Positions 11,155 to 22,341 of a stretch of 64,000 nucleotides of DNA are shown here, piece after piece. Positions within the stretch are counted from its first letter, which is position 1, and each line of letters starts with the position of its first letter. The stretch lies in NCBI RefSeq assembly GCF_000471905.2, contig NW_006500178.1:3057712-3121711 (forward strand), given 5' to 3'. The translations under genes and the position numbers were made by a program. The notes beneath the pieces were generated by a model, which did no database searches, was not told where the DNA came from, and saw only the letters and a list, made by a program, of their open reading frames with translations. Source of the DNA: Amborella trichopoda (lineage: Eukaryota > Streptophyta > Magnoliopsida > Amborellales > Amborellaceae).

Positions 11155-12800
11155 GGTTTAAAAAATGGATTGGTGCCCCGAATCGGGCACCCCAAAAACC
11201 CATTCGGATCGCTGAATCAGCGATCCTGATCGGGAATCGGTCGAATCAGTTGAATTCAGCCTTAAAACAATTCCAAAAAAAATATTTAAAATTTATTATT
11301 AATGTTATTTTTTAGGAATCCAATAAGAAATAAGGGTACTCCATTAAGAACTTTCATTATTTTGCATCAATATGAGAATATTGAGATGTTCTTTCCCTGC
11401 ATTAACTATTGTTAACCATTAAATTTACATCACACAAAAGACGAAGCATAGAATTATCATGGATGAAGTATATCATTATACATGGACTATAATAACGCAT
11501 AAAATTCGTAAAATACGACCTATAATAAATTGAAAGACAATGTCATTCTTCATGTTGGTCATGCTGGTACCATTGATTGAATTCGTGTGACAATTCATTG
11601 ACTCAATCTAAGAACAAATTATCCAAATTAGTGGGCACTTGACTATATCCAAATCCCTGAGTGTTAGTGTTTTGTTGCACTCCTAATCCAAAATCCTCGA
11701 AGCTTATCCATCCTTCATGCTCACCTACATTGTCGTGCTCATCCCTACCCTCTTGTTGTTGGAACAAAGTATGTAAATAATTTGGTTGGGATATGGTGGC
11801 CTCAAAATCATCATCTCTTTCATTTTCCCTTATACCCCTTTCCTACTCTCCCTCATTAGGTGTAATACCACCGACATCTCCGACGAATTGTGGTTATGTT
11901 GGCGGGGTGCTTTCTCTTTCATGTTGCTCATCATCTTCTTCAAGATCTTCCTTACCGAGAGCGTCAAGGAACGTTCTCTTATGCAACACTGACTCATCTT
12001 CCTCTACTACCCATTGTTCTGCTGTATCTGTGACAAATATTGTGTCCAAGTCTATCGTCAAGCTTCCTTCTTATTTGTCGCTCTCAGAGGTTTAAGTTGT
12101 AATGAATATAAACTAGTTTATGAGACCTCTCCGAAGCGAGTCGATTCCTACTAGTAGTGTGCAACCATTGAAACGTACTCCAGTTTCGCTCACACTCAGT
12201 AGCAGAACATGTCGGGGAGAGCACTTTGATTGCTATCCTCCTTAGGTGAGGTGCATCACTACCATATATCTCCCACCATTCAGCTGGATTAAAATGCAAA
12301 AAGAACTATAAGGGTAAAAACAACTTATAAGATTAAATATATGAATATTAGTTAGGTGTTAACCTGGATCTATCTTAGTTCGAGAAATCTTGGCAAGTCT
12401 AGTTCTGAAGGATCCTACAACATCCTTATACATAGAAAGCTAAAACAAAATATTTTGCTTTAGTGCATTAGTTATTCCTCACAAATATAACAACTCAATG
12501 AAGTTCTTATCCAAATATTAAATATTACCTAATGTATTGCCGCTACATGGTTTCGATGGCTTCTCTCCAACCTGGCAATAATGTATCTGATCCCTTCCAT
12601 AATCTTGTGGGGATGTTCGGATGTTAAATAGAAAATGTTTGGGTTGAAGTAATAACCTAGAAAATACATAGATAGAAAAATATCAGTTAAATTTTCATTA
12701 AAAAATATTTTAGAATTAAACATTTAACGACATAAATATGTACCTGCATAATGAATCAGATAGCCAAATTTGGTGTTCCACCTTCTTTTTATAAGAGGAC
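11155..12800 (-). mobile_element. hAT-type DNA transposon, 5'-truncated fossil
   Basis: Minus-strand remains of a plant hAT element. The end at 11,155 (AATGGTTTAAAAAATGG then ATTGGTGCCCCGAATCGGG) resembles the end of the short element at 37,573-37,908. The C-terminal hAT dimerisation segment is at 12,084-12,299. Upstream in the gene, 12,529-12,723 encodes a YFLGYYFNPNIFY segment like the one that precedes it in plant hAT transposases. The other terminus is lost where the sequence meets an NTF2-upstream/LINE block near 12,805. The catalytic N-terminal part is not seen. Confidence 0.65.
12084..12299 (-). pseudogene. hAT transposase C-terminal dimerisation domain
   Basis: A 71-residue open stretch containing WWEIYGSDAPHLRRIAIKVL, then CSATECERNWSTF and a YIHYNL ending. 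This order is the hallmark of the C-terminal dimerisation domain of plant hAT transposases (Ac/Tam3 relatives). It acts in the nucleus when the full protein is present. Here the rest of the transposase is missing or broken, so it is a relic. Some hAT genes were domesticated as host regulators, but such genes keep an open full-length frame, which this does not. Confidence 0.75.
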
Positions 12801-12804
12801 AATA

Positions 12805-13400
12805 TAAAAATAGAGCAACCAAACGGGAGAGTGGGTCAAACAAAGCAACCCTTTGATGGTCTGATAAGTCAGGTATCTTCAAAAGGGACAACTGGTTACA
12901 CCATTTGTACTACGCATGGGCAGATTCACTTATGTGATATCAATGAGGTGGAATTCAGGGAAGTTAAAGGAGTGTTAAAAATCAAGGAAGAACAACACCA
13001 CATTATCATCGAGGGAGATTCAACAAATGTCATAAGGTGGTGTGAAAGCCCTCACCTCGTCCCATGGAAATTGGCCCCCATCATGGATGAAATAATGTTG
13101 ATTCTTCAAGCTAGGGATGTTATATTCAATCATATTAACAGGAAGACATTGGAGAATCATACAACCTAGCAAATTTAGCTACAACCTAGTTTCAACAACC
13201 ATTCTCCCTCTCTCTCGTTTCTTCTCTGAACCCCAATCTCCCATCTTGCTTCTTTTCTTCCTTTCTTCCTTGCTTCTCACCCATCTCTCCCATCTTTTTC
13301 TTTCCTCTCACCCTCCTTCCATTGCTTCCTTTGCTTTCCATTTTTTATGCGATCTTTTTGTTGTAATCTTTGGTTCACTCAATGAAATTTGATCAAAAGA
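12805..13400 (+). mobile_element. NTF2-upstream block plus L1 LINE tail (unit 2)
   Basis: The first about 113 bp match the upstream block of the NTF2-like copies. From 12,918 the L1 RNase H tail follows: VEFREVKGVLKIKEEQHHII, EGDSTNVIRWCESPH, VPWKLAPIMDEIM and FNHINRKTLENH. It is open for 112 codons and is the best-preserved copy of this tail. Exon 1 of the NTF2-like gene is absent on its left, replaced by hAT sequence. Confidence 0.7.
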
Positions 13401-14011
13401 ATGATGAACAGTCTTGAATGAGATGCATAAGTATGGGTAAAATGTTAAATAGTTTAGATATGATCTTAAACATGGAGATCATGAATAAAAATAAATAAAT
13501 TTTACATACAATAATTTATGTAATAAAATTAAATTAAATATAGTTTGATTAGTAATAGATACAACAATTATGTTATACCATTAGAATTTTAACTAAATAA
13601 TATATATCCTCATATTAATCTATTTTAATAATATATGAATAATTATATAATATAAATTTATTTTCATAAGTAATAAATATGACTATAATTGAATTAATAA
13701 TTATCATAATATCCTTTCTATGTTATTTAATTTGATATATTAAAATTTGATATTTATTCATTTTGCTAAATTTATGTCTATTCAATCAAATAGTATTTCC
13801 ATCATTGTTTTTCTATGACAAATATTTCTCCTCTCTTTCACTATGAAAAGTATTTTATGTCTCTTTCATTTTCTCCCTACATGTGTGAGAAACTATTACA
13901 TTTGAGTTAAATTTTATTTCATTCTATGTTTTCATTTTAAATTTTATAAATTTATTTTTCTTATGAAATGTTAATAAAAATTACATGCATAACATTTTAA
14001 TAACAGTTGTA
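13401..14011. other. Repeat remnant and AT-rich stretch, no gene seen
   Basis: The first about 100 bp are a truncated copy of dispersed repeat R (AAAAGAATGATGAACAGTC onward). The remainder is very AT-rich with no supported frame. Confidence 0.5.
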
Positions 14012-14016
14012 GCGCG

Positions 14017-14018
14017 CC

Positions 14019-14073
<55 letters not shown>
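14017..14073. repeat. (CA)n(TA)n compound microsatellite
   Basis: A CG-rich lead (GCGCGCCCGCG) passes into about 20 CA repeats and then about 10 TA repeats. Microsatellites of this type often sit beside transposon ends. Here it lies just 5' of the long L1 element. Confidence 0.95.
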
Positions 14074-14695
14074 TAATTCCTTTTTTCTTTGGTTGTTTCT
14101 ATCCTCTATTGTCCTCTTCTCTTCCTCTCGTTCCCACTTTTCCCCACTATAAACCCAACACTCAGAGAGTGACCATCACTGAACTAGAAGAAAAACAATC
14201 CATTGAGATTGTGAGCCCAACTTCACTAGATGTTATGCCAGATGAAGTTTTCGTTATGGGACCAAAACTGTACCTGGGGTCATATCTCATTCACTCTTCT
14301 GTCTATGGTGGCCAAGCCAGAAGGTAAGTTGAAAGCCCTTTTCGTGGATGCCCCCTGCGCACCTCCTATTTTGGTCACAAAATCATCTGACTCCTCTTCC
14401 ATGGAACTCTCACAAAGAAGCCATAATTGAGTCCCTTCCAAGCCGAGAAGAAACAAGTGGTTAGAGAGTAAGTGGCTGAGATGATTCAAGGAATGGGAGT
14501 GAAGTTTAAGGGCTCTATCAAGGTGGTTGAAGAGGCCATGGAAAGAGAGCGATAGAATGGCATGCTAACCCCAAAAGAATGAGAGTGCGCCCAAGAATGG
14601 AAAGGGAGGTTGAGGCCCTGGCAGCTGAACTATCAGTTGATCCCCTTACTGTTGACTCCTTAAGAGTCTCCAGGGGCATAAGGACTTCAACCCAA

Positions 14696-15572
14696 ATGAA
14701 AGTAGTCTCTTGGAACATCAAGGGCTTGGGAGGTGATATGAAAAGGAGATTGCTTAGGCGGCTGGTTCGTGCTCAAAAGCCGCATATTTTTCTTCTCCAA
14801 GAAACAAAAATAGCATTGCTTGATGTCACCTTCATCAGATCGTTTTAGGGCCATGGCCCATTGGACTTTGCTTTTTCTGCTTCTTGTGGTCAATCTTGGG
14901 GTTTGCCGGTTGTTTAGGACCCCTTGGTAGTCAGGGGAGGGGAGCCTTCTCTTTTGTCACTTTCAGATGTCTTGCTTTTGTTTTTTGTTTTCTTCGATCT
15001 ACGGATCCATAATGTCTCACCAATGTATATGGGTTTAATGACTATAATGAAATGAATGACTTTTACTATGAATTGTGTAACACTAGCTTGCAGTCTTGGG
15101 TGCTTTGGTGTGGGGCTAACGACTATAACCAAGTTAGATACCCATAAGAAACTAATGGTGGTACTCAAATAGTACCGACCATGACCAATTTCAACAAGTT
15201 CATTATAGCAAATGGTCGCTTAGATGTCCATATAAATAGCACATCCTTCACTTAGGTCAAATAAGTCAGCTATTTACCTTCATATGTCTCGAATTGGTAG
15301 ATTGCTCATCAACAATAAGTGGGATTCACTTTTCCCAAAAGCAACCTTAAAACCACATTGTCATCAGATCATGTTCCTTGTTACTGGATATGGAAGGTGG
15401 TACTTTTTGCCCTACTCCTTTCGATTTGAACTAATGTGGTTGGAAGATCTTTCCTTGAGGATGGAGGCACCATCAATTTGGAAAAATACTATAGTTTATG
15501 GCTAGGGAGGACATGTAATAGTTTGAAAACTCCAAACTTTGAAACGCACATTGAAATAATGGGGAAGAAGAA
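14696..15572 (+). mobile_element. L1 LINE, part 1: endonuclease region
   Basis: This is the 5' part of a long L1-type LINE. It starts MKVVSWNIKGLGGDMKRR with LLQETK shortly after, the apurinic-endonuclease signature of L1 second reading frames. Nearer 15,400 the frame FRFELMWLED belongs to the region that follows the endonuclease. The upstream 14,100-14,695 stretch probably holds its leader or first-frame remnants. The frame is broken several times. The element is cut at 15,572 by an LTR insertion and resumes at 19,355. Confidence 0.75.
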
Positions 15573-16559
15573 TGTCACAACCCCACCCCCTTTCCGCTAC
15601 CGTTCACGCCAGAGGGCAGCAGAGTGCGGGTCCGTGATCCCAAGGTAGCGAATGCCACTCAAGTCGGAGTGCATTCATCGCTTATAGCGACGCGGTAAAC
15701 AAAGCAAACCACAAGAAAAAGAAAACTCTAAACACAACCACACAAGGAACTGCGCAAAATAAAACTGAAACTTATATTTATACATATACAAACTTAGAGT
15801 ATTACAATCGTCTAAAGCAACAAATGCCTAGTTACAAAAATATATAGCTCCAACATAAACAAGAACATGGCCCAAAATCATCCAAATACATACAATCAAA
15901 GGTCTTCTCGGCAGGTGCAAGTCCTCAGAGCCACCAAAACTCTCACCCAACCAATTGTTCTTGACTTGCAGCTACTACTCTACAAGGATGGAAAGTAAAT
16001 GAATGAGCTATAAAGCCCAATAAGTAGAATCAGATGTCATGTTTCACTACTATAACCAGTAAGGAGTCATGAGTAATACTTTTCGGAGATAAACAATAAT
16101 AATAACACAGACATCATTTAAAATACCAATATGTTAGATCTTATCAGCACAAGTATCATAACGAATCACAAAATTATAAATTTGAACCAATACCATTGTG
16201 TATCAACATCAACATGTATATTAAGCAACTCACTCTCTAAGTCACCTACTCCCGAGGTATAAGCCCTATTCATTAAGCCAAGCCAATCCCATTGTTTACC
16301 ATCACTCAGGAGGGAAGATAATGATAAGTGGGTGTCCCATTTTGTAATGGCTTCACGCACACACACAGTCCCCAATGCTCTTTGGGGTTTCGATAGGCAC
16401 TTGCCTTGCGAGGCACGGTTCACTTATCATACAGAAATTTGGGGGGTCCATCACACACTCATCCTAACTCCCTTCCTATCATTGAGGAGTCAGGGAAGCT
16501 ACCGGCATCAGTTGGTAATGCAATACGCTCAAAGCACGCCACTGGATCATAAATCACTT

Positions 16560-17065
16560 AACACCTCATGGCCATGCAATATGCTCAAAGCATGTCAATC
16601 GGTTATAATTCACAGATGTTCATGCAATAAGCTCAAAACCTGCCAACAATATCACATATCACAGTATCACATATCCCAGTATGGTCATGCAATACGCTCA
16701 AAGCATGCCATTCAATCACATATTACAATATTACATATCACGGTATCATATATCACAGTATGGTCATGCAATACGCTCAAAGCATGCCATTCAATCACAT
16801 ATTACAATATCACATATCACAGTATCACATATCACAGTATGATCATGCAATACGCTTAAAGTATGCCATTCAATCACATATTACAATATCACATATCAGG
16901 GTATCACATAACACAATATGGTCATGCAATACGCTCAAAGCATGTCATTCAATCACATATCACGATATCATATATCACAATATGGTCATGCAATAGGCTC
17001 AAAGCATGCCTCAATCACATATTACAATATCACATATCACAGTATCACATATCACAGTATGTGGC
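16560..17065. repeat. About 79-bp tandem repeat, five units, inside the solo LTR
   Basis: The block GGTCATGCAATACGCTCAAA recurs near 16,683, 16,762, 16,841 and 16,920 (period 79 bp), and again at 16,984 in a shortened unit. A diverged copy lies near 16,568. ATATCACATATCACAGTATC is a second shared block. Open frames over it are period artefacts. Confidence 0.85.
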
Positions 17066-17179
17066 TGACCACACGGGTCAGGTCACTTAGTACATATCGC
17101 ATGTCACAACAGGAGATGTATCACACACACATCCGAGCAGTACCAGTTCAGAAATCATGCTAATTTGGAATCACATAGC

Positions 17180-17395
17180 CCTTACCACATGCACTTATCT
17201 CATGCACTCATCACATGCGCTTATCTTATGCACTTATCACATGCACATATCACATACATTTATCTCATGCACTTATCACATGCACTTATCACATACATTT
17301 ATCTCATGCACTTATCACATGCACTTATCACATACATTTATCTCATGCACTTATCACATGCACTTATCACATACATTTATCTCATGATACTTCCC
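17180..17395. repeat. 39-bp tandem repeat built from 13-mers, inside the solo LTR
   Basis: A CATGCACTTATCA-type 13-mer recurs with variants, organised as a 39-bp higher-order unit. Because 39 is a multiple of three, all plus-strand frames stay open and give a repeated 13-residue peptide, which should not be taken as a gene. Confidence 0.85.
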
Positions 17396-17639
17396 ACATG
17401 CATGTGTCACATGCATTTATCATATGGCACAATTACATGCACTCATTAACTTATTCATTGGCATTCACTGATCTTTCATTGATAACTAGTTTAGGCTAAA
17501 ATCAGGGGCATTTTTCTCACCCAACACATTATTACAAAATGTGAAAGGTTCTGGAATTTCCTTCATGCTTAACAGTGACATTGCCCTAGAAAAAAGGACA
17601 CCATTTCAAACCATAGGGAATTTGATATGCTTTCAAAAC

Positions 17640-18350
17640 TAATTTTATACTAGACAAATATATTTCAAATATGAGTAGTTTGAAAACATTTGGACCTCGT
17701 TTAGCTAATCAAAATCTTCGTACAATGGGGGCATACCATCTTAAATCTATTGTGCATTTGAGACAGTGATATGTCCTACTTAGCATAGTTATAACTTAAA
17801 TTCATAAGCCATATTAAGATGGTTTCAAAGCTAAAGTTCGAGTGAGAACACATATCTTTCCAACAAGGGTAGTTTGAAAGCATTTGGACTCCATTTGGTC
17901 ATTTAAAAGTTCATGAAAATAGAAATAATAGTTCTGTAATTTAGTGAGATCTACTGACAGTGACATGCCCTTACAAATCGAAACATAACTTTCAATCTAG
18001 CAGGAACTTCAAAATAATTTGAACATGCAACTTTCAACACACATAGAGATCTTTCAAATGGCAGTGGTTTGGGAGAATTCGGACTCCATTTAGTTAGTCA
18101 AAATATGTGATAATAGAGGTAATTGTTGTGAAATCCAGTGAAATCTGCTAACAATGATATACTTACATAATTTGAAGCATAGCTCTTCATTTATGAAGAA
18201 TTTGGACAAAATTAAAACATAAACATCATAATAGACACATGCGTTAATCAAATGACGGTAATTTCAGAGCATTTGATGTCATTAGCCTGGTCAAAAGTGC
18301 ATTTCAAAAACATGCATTTTCCTGGAATTTCACAACATAAACATGACACA
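17640..18350. repeat. About 194-bp degenerate tandem repeat, four units, inside the solo LTR
   Basis: A segment of the type GTAGTTTGAAAGCATTTGGA followed by CTCCATTTGGTCA recurs near 17,672, 17,867, 18,060 and 18,254, so the period is close to 194 bp. Between them a TGACATGCCCT..ATAACTT segment also repeats. The units have drifted far more than the 79-bp and 39-bp arrays, so this is the older expansion. Confidence 0.65.
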
Positions 18351-19069
18351 CTACTAGAAGTACCTTGTAGGCTCCAATTCATGAAGAATCACAATATGAA
18401 GCCTTCTCACCTAGAATTATAATCACTTAAATATCATCTCACAAATTTTCCAGGGCCAACGAGAGGGATTCAGTTGCCTAAGGTGTCGTGCAATGGAGGC
18501 CCCAATTCCTTGGAACATAACCCTCTTCTAGCATAGTTTTGCAACATACAGCCACATGTATAATAAGATTTCATCCCTCATGCAATGCAACGTCATACTC
18601 ATACTTACAATCACACACATGATTTCATATTTGGATGAATCAACCAAAAACATGTATCATGGGACATTGAAGTGAATCTACTTGAAGTTCCCCTACACAG
18701 TATTTCTCCAAGGTCAAGCTTTCAATGGAGGGTCTCAAGCTTGAGGCTCTAAGGGTTCAAAGGGGAAAAATGTGGCTGAGAGAGAGAGAGAAAACCTTTG
18801 AGAGGGGTGTGAAGGGGTGAAATAAATAGGAAAAAGAAAGGGGTAGTATGCAACAACAAGTGGCATCAAGGGACCTCCACATGGCACACACTTTACAAGT
18901 GGCATACACAAGGCACACAAATTAACAAGCAAGGGACAAGTGGTTCATAAACATGAGAGAAAAGAAGGGGAAGTCCCCTGGACCACCCTATAAAGCTATG
19001 CCCAACGGCCCACATCTCACACGGAAGCTCACACCCACATCGCACACGGCGGCACTCTCCTTTCACCTT

Positions 19070-19300
19070 CTACTGTCGCGCGCTCTCTCACTGCCACACG
19101 CTCTCACTACCGCGCGCTCTCACTATCGCGTACTCTTATTGTTGCGAGCTCTCTCACTACCGCACGCCTTCCATTGCTGTCGACATTCCACTGCCGCGCA
19201 CTTTCCACTGCCGCGTGCATTCCACTACCGTGTGCCTTCCACTGCCGTGCGCATTCCACAGCCACAAGCATTCCACTGTCACACGCTCTCTCACCTTCTT
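19070..19300. repeat. About 20-bp CTNCCGCGC-type tandem repeats, inside the solo LTR
   Basis: Short units such as CTCTCACTACCGCGCG, then CATTCCACTGCCGCGCAC variants, repeat about ten times. The stretch is much richer in G+C than the rest of the window. Confidence 0.75.
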
Positions 19301-19354
19301 CCCTCCTTATCCCGCCATGCACTCTATTTGGCTGGGAAAACCTGGGTCGTCACA

Positions 19355-22335
19355 AAGAAGGCTTGGCCACATTAATACAAAAGTAGCACAAAAAGAGACC
19401 CTAGTCATTGATTTGAACCATAGTGAACAACTGAATAGAGGCCTAATTGTGGAACAAAACGCACAAATAGAAGAATTTTAAAATAGACCTAGAGGAGTTA
19501 TTGAGATTAGAGGAAATATTCTAGTGCCAATGGTCAAGGTCTAGGTGGATCAAGGAAGGTGACAACAACACTAAATACTTTTATGTCATTGTCAATTCTA
19601 GAAGAAGAACTAACAACATTGATGGCATCCATTTACCAGGAATACAAGAAGATGATAGGAATGGTAGAGAAGATGCTATCGTCCAAATCTTCCAAGAAGC
19701 ATTTTCTTCACAAACTAGTTTGGCTTTCTCACTTGAAGCCATCCCATTCAAGAGACTACATAACGCATTGGCACAGGAAACAGAGGTCAGATTCTCTCTG
19801 GAAGAAATCAGGGAAGCTATTTTTTCTCTCTCTCAAGGCTGCAGGGCCAGATGGGTTTCAACTGGCCTTTTTCTAAAAATATTGAGACATTTTCAAGGGA
19901 TTCCTCCTAACTTCTTTTCAAGAATTACACATTGATGCCATTGTTATCAAAGCCATTATTTCCACCTTCATTGCCCTCATCCCAAATGAAGACACTACAA
20001 GACCTAAGGCCTATCATCTTGTTAACTTCTACCTACAAGATCTTAGCTATGTCATTAGCAAGCAGATTGAAAAAGGTAAATTCTCTAGTTTTTGAGGGAC
20101 CGCAATCCGCCTTCATTAAGGAAAGGCAAGATGGTATATTGGTGGTGCAAGAGGTGATTCTCTGTAAACTAGACTTCGAAAAGCCCTATTATAGAGTAGA
20201 ATGAGACTAGAGGTGATTCTATGCAAACTATACTTCGAAAAGCCCTATTATAGAGTAGAATGAGACTAGAGGTGATTCTCTGGAAACTAGACTTCGAAAA
20301 GCCCTATGGCAAAGTAGAATAAGACTACCTGGATGAGATATTGAGATTGATGGGCTTTAGATCTAGGTGGAGAAGATTGTCTTTCCTCTACGCACTTCTC
20401 CATTTTGGTGAATGGCAAGGCATGTGGTTGCTTTCAAACTACCAGAGATTTAAGACAAGGGGATCCACTCTCACCTTTCCTCTTTACATTGGTGGAAAAA
20501 TCTTTCAGCCAAATGAAGAGAAGCGTTATGAGTTCGCATCATATTGAAGGGTTAAAGGTCCATGGATACAGAATTCCAATATCACATTTGCAATATGTTG
20601 ATGACACTCTACTACTAACCAAGGCCTCTCTCGAACAAGTATAAAATGTTTGGTTGTTCCTTAAATGCTATGAACCTGTTTTGGGATTAATGATCAGTTT
20701 ATCGAAATAAAAAATCATTGGCATCGATGTCTCTAATAATGAGTCATCCATCTAGGGATAATGGATGGGTTATGCGATTGCAACTTCCCATCCAAATACT
20801 TTGGAGTTCCCCTAGCATATGGTAAGTTGATAAAGTCTACTTGGGATCCAATTATTGAGCCGTTTGAATACAAACTAGATGGTTGGAAGAGCATATATCT
20901 TTCTTTTGGAGGCATAATCATTCTTATCACTTCCATAATGGCCAACGTCCTGGTTAGAGGCCATCATGCAACAATTTTTATAGAGTGGATCTACTGAAAC
21001 TAAGAAATATTGTATGGCTAAGTAAGATGAGGTATGTCTATCAAAGAAGGAAGGTAGTATGGGTATATGAAGATTGAGACATATGAATGATGCCTTGCTC
21101 ACTATATGGTGATGGAGGATCAGTCAAGAACCTAAAGCTGATTGACAAGTCTTAATTATCTCTAAATATGGTAAAGACCAAATTGGTTTTTACCCAAGAA
21201 ACTAAGTGTAGGACGATCGTAATTTGGATAGGTATAGATTACGTTGGGAACTTATTTCTACTATTCAGTAGAATCAGAGTAGGCACTCGTGATAAGATGA
21301 AGTTTTGGTCATACAAATGATTGGGCAGTGAACCCCTTGAGCTCTAATATCCAGATCTCTACCGATGGTCAACTTCTAAATATTCATTTCTTTCATATAT
21401 GGTTATGGGTCTAGGGAATGATTTCACCTGGATTATTGAACTGTTAGTTAGAAGAGTTCAGTATACCATGGAGCAACAATATATATCTCCGACGCAACAA
21501 CTCTGCTCAATCTTTTGTTACCCTAGGAGGCAGGATTCCATTATATGGGAACTAATTGCCAGTGGCTCCTTTTCGGTCAAGTCATTATATCAGGAGATCA
21601 ACAACGATAGAATTCTTGAAATGCCAAATCGTAACATTTAAGTCTGGAGTTTAAAGGTTCCTAGAAGAGTGAGGGCCTTCATATGGGCTTTTGAGCAGGA
21701 TTGCATTTTGACTGGTGACCAGCTCAGGTAAAGGGGCAAAATAATTGTGCATGTGTGCATTCCATTCAAAAAAGATAAAGAGACTAGCGATCATCATTTT
21801 TTGCACTGCCTTATGCGAATGTTTTCTCAGTTCTTTCTGATTGGCAATGCATTAGACTTGGGACAATCGATTAATTATTGTCACTCATTCTTACTCCACC
21901 CTTCCCCAATATTGGAGATCACCTGTGGCGCATCTTAATAGATACCTTTGTTTAAACTATATGGAAGGAGAGGAATGCTAGATGGACGATCTAGAACATG
22001 AGTTGAAATTACAAGAGTCACGACGAGGCTATTAATTCATTGGGTACATGCATATCTAAACCTAAAGAACTACCTCAAAGAATCCTTTCTCACCAAATTT
22101 GCTAACCTCCTTAATACATAGCCTATAAGGATAGTCAAACCAGCAGAACGACAACCACCTCTTGAAGGGTAGTTGAAATTGAATTTTGATGGGACTGTGC
22201 AAAACTGAATTTTGATGGGAGTGTATGAAGAGAAGTACAAAAGGCTGGATTTGAAGGCATTATGAGAGACTCACGGTGGAATATTATTTTGATTTATAAT
22301 GGGCAGATTCACTTTTGTGATATCATTTAAAAGAG
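19355..22335 (+). mobile_element. L1 LINE, part 2: reverse transcriptase and zinc-binding region
   Basis: The LINE resumes after the solo LTR with GHINTKVAQKETL, the helical linker after the endonuclease. Reverse transcriptase motifs follow in order: DLRPIILLTSTYKILA near 20,000, FEGPQSAFIKERQ, LDFEKPYYRVE (motif A) and the catalytic YVDD at 20,594-20,605. A zinc-binding tail (GSFSVKSLY, HHFLHCLMRM) lies at about 21,550-21,840. From 22,150 the start of the RNase H-like domain is seen (KLNFDG, then GQIHFCDI). Many stops and shifts make it non-functional. It is interrupted again near 22,325-22,342. Confidence 0.8.
20151..20327 (+). repeat. 59-bp triplication inside the LINE reverse transcriptase
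   Basis: The segment beginning GAGGTGATTCTCTGTAAACT recurs at 20,151, 20,210 and 20,269, exactly 59 bp apart. It covers the motif A region (LDFEKPYY). Because 59 is not a multiple of three, each extra unit shifts the frame. The expansion happened after the LINE had inserted. Confidence 0.9.
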
Positions 22336-22341
22336 GGACTA

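Larger units (their letters stand above)
15573..19354. mobile_element. Solo LTR (Gypsy-like), 3.78 kb, inserted in the LINE
   Basis: Its ends are TGTCACAACCCC at the left and GGGTCGTCACA at the right. The 5-bp host sequence AAGAA is duplicated on both sides (15,568-15,572 and 19,355-19,359). TG..CA termini with a 5-bp duplication are diagnostic of LTR retrotransposons, and TGTSACRACCC ends are common in Gypsy LTRs. There is no gag or pol and no internal second LTR. It therefore reads as a solo LTR left by recombination, unusually long, and padded with four different tandem-repeat blocks. It looks whole as a solo LTR. Its age cannot be estimated. Confidence 0.75.

Noticed and set aside
11786-12095. 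Plus-strand frames of 68 and 100 codons
   Set aside because: They are antisense to the C-terminal part of the hAT transposase fossil on the minus strand and have no domain of their own.
16332-17499. Overlapping plus-strand frames of 75-175 codons
   Set aside because: They lie over the 79-bp and 39-bp tandem arrays of a solo LTR. The 39-bp period keeps frames open, and the peptides are simple repeats with no family resemblance.
18953-19375. A 140-codon frame rich in Leu, His and Arg
   Set aside because: It spans the CTNCCGCGC-type repeats, crosses the LTR end into the LINE, and has no recognisable domain.
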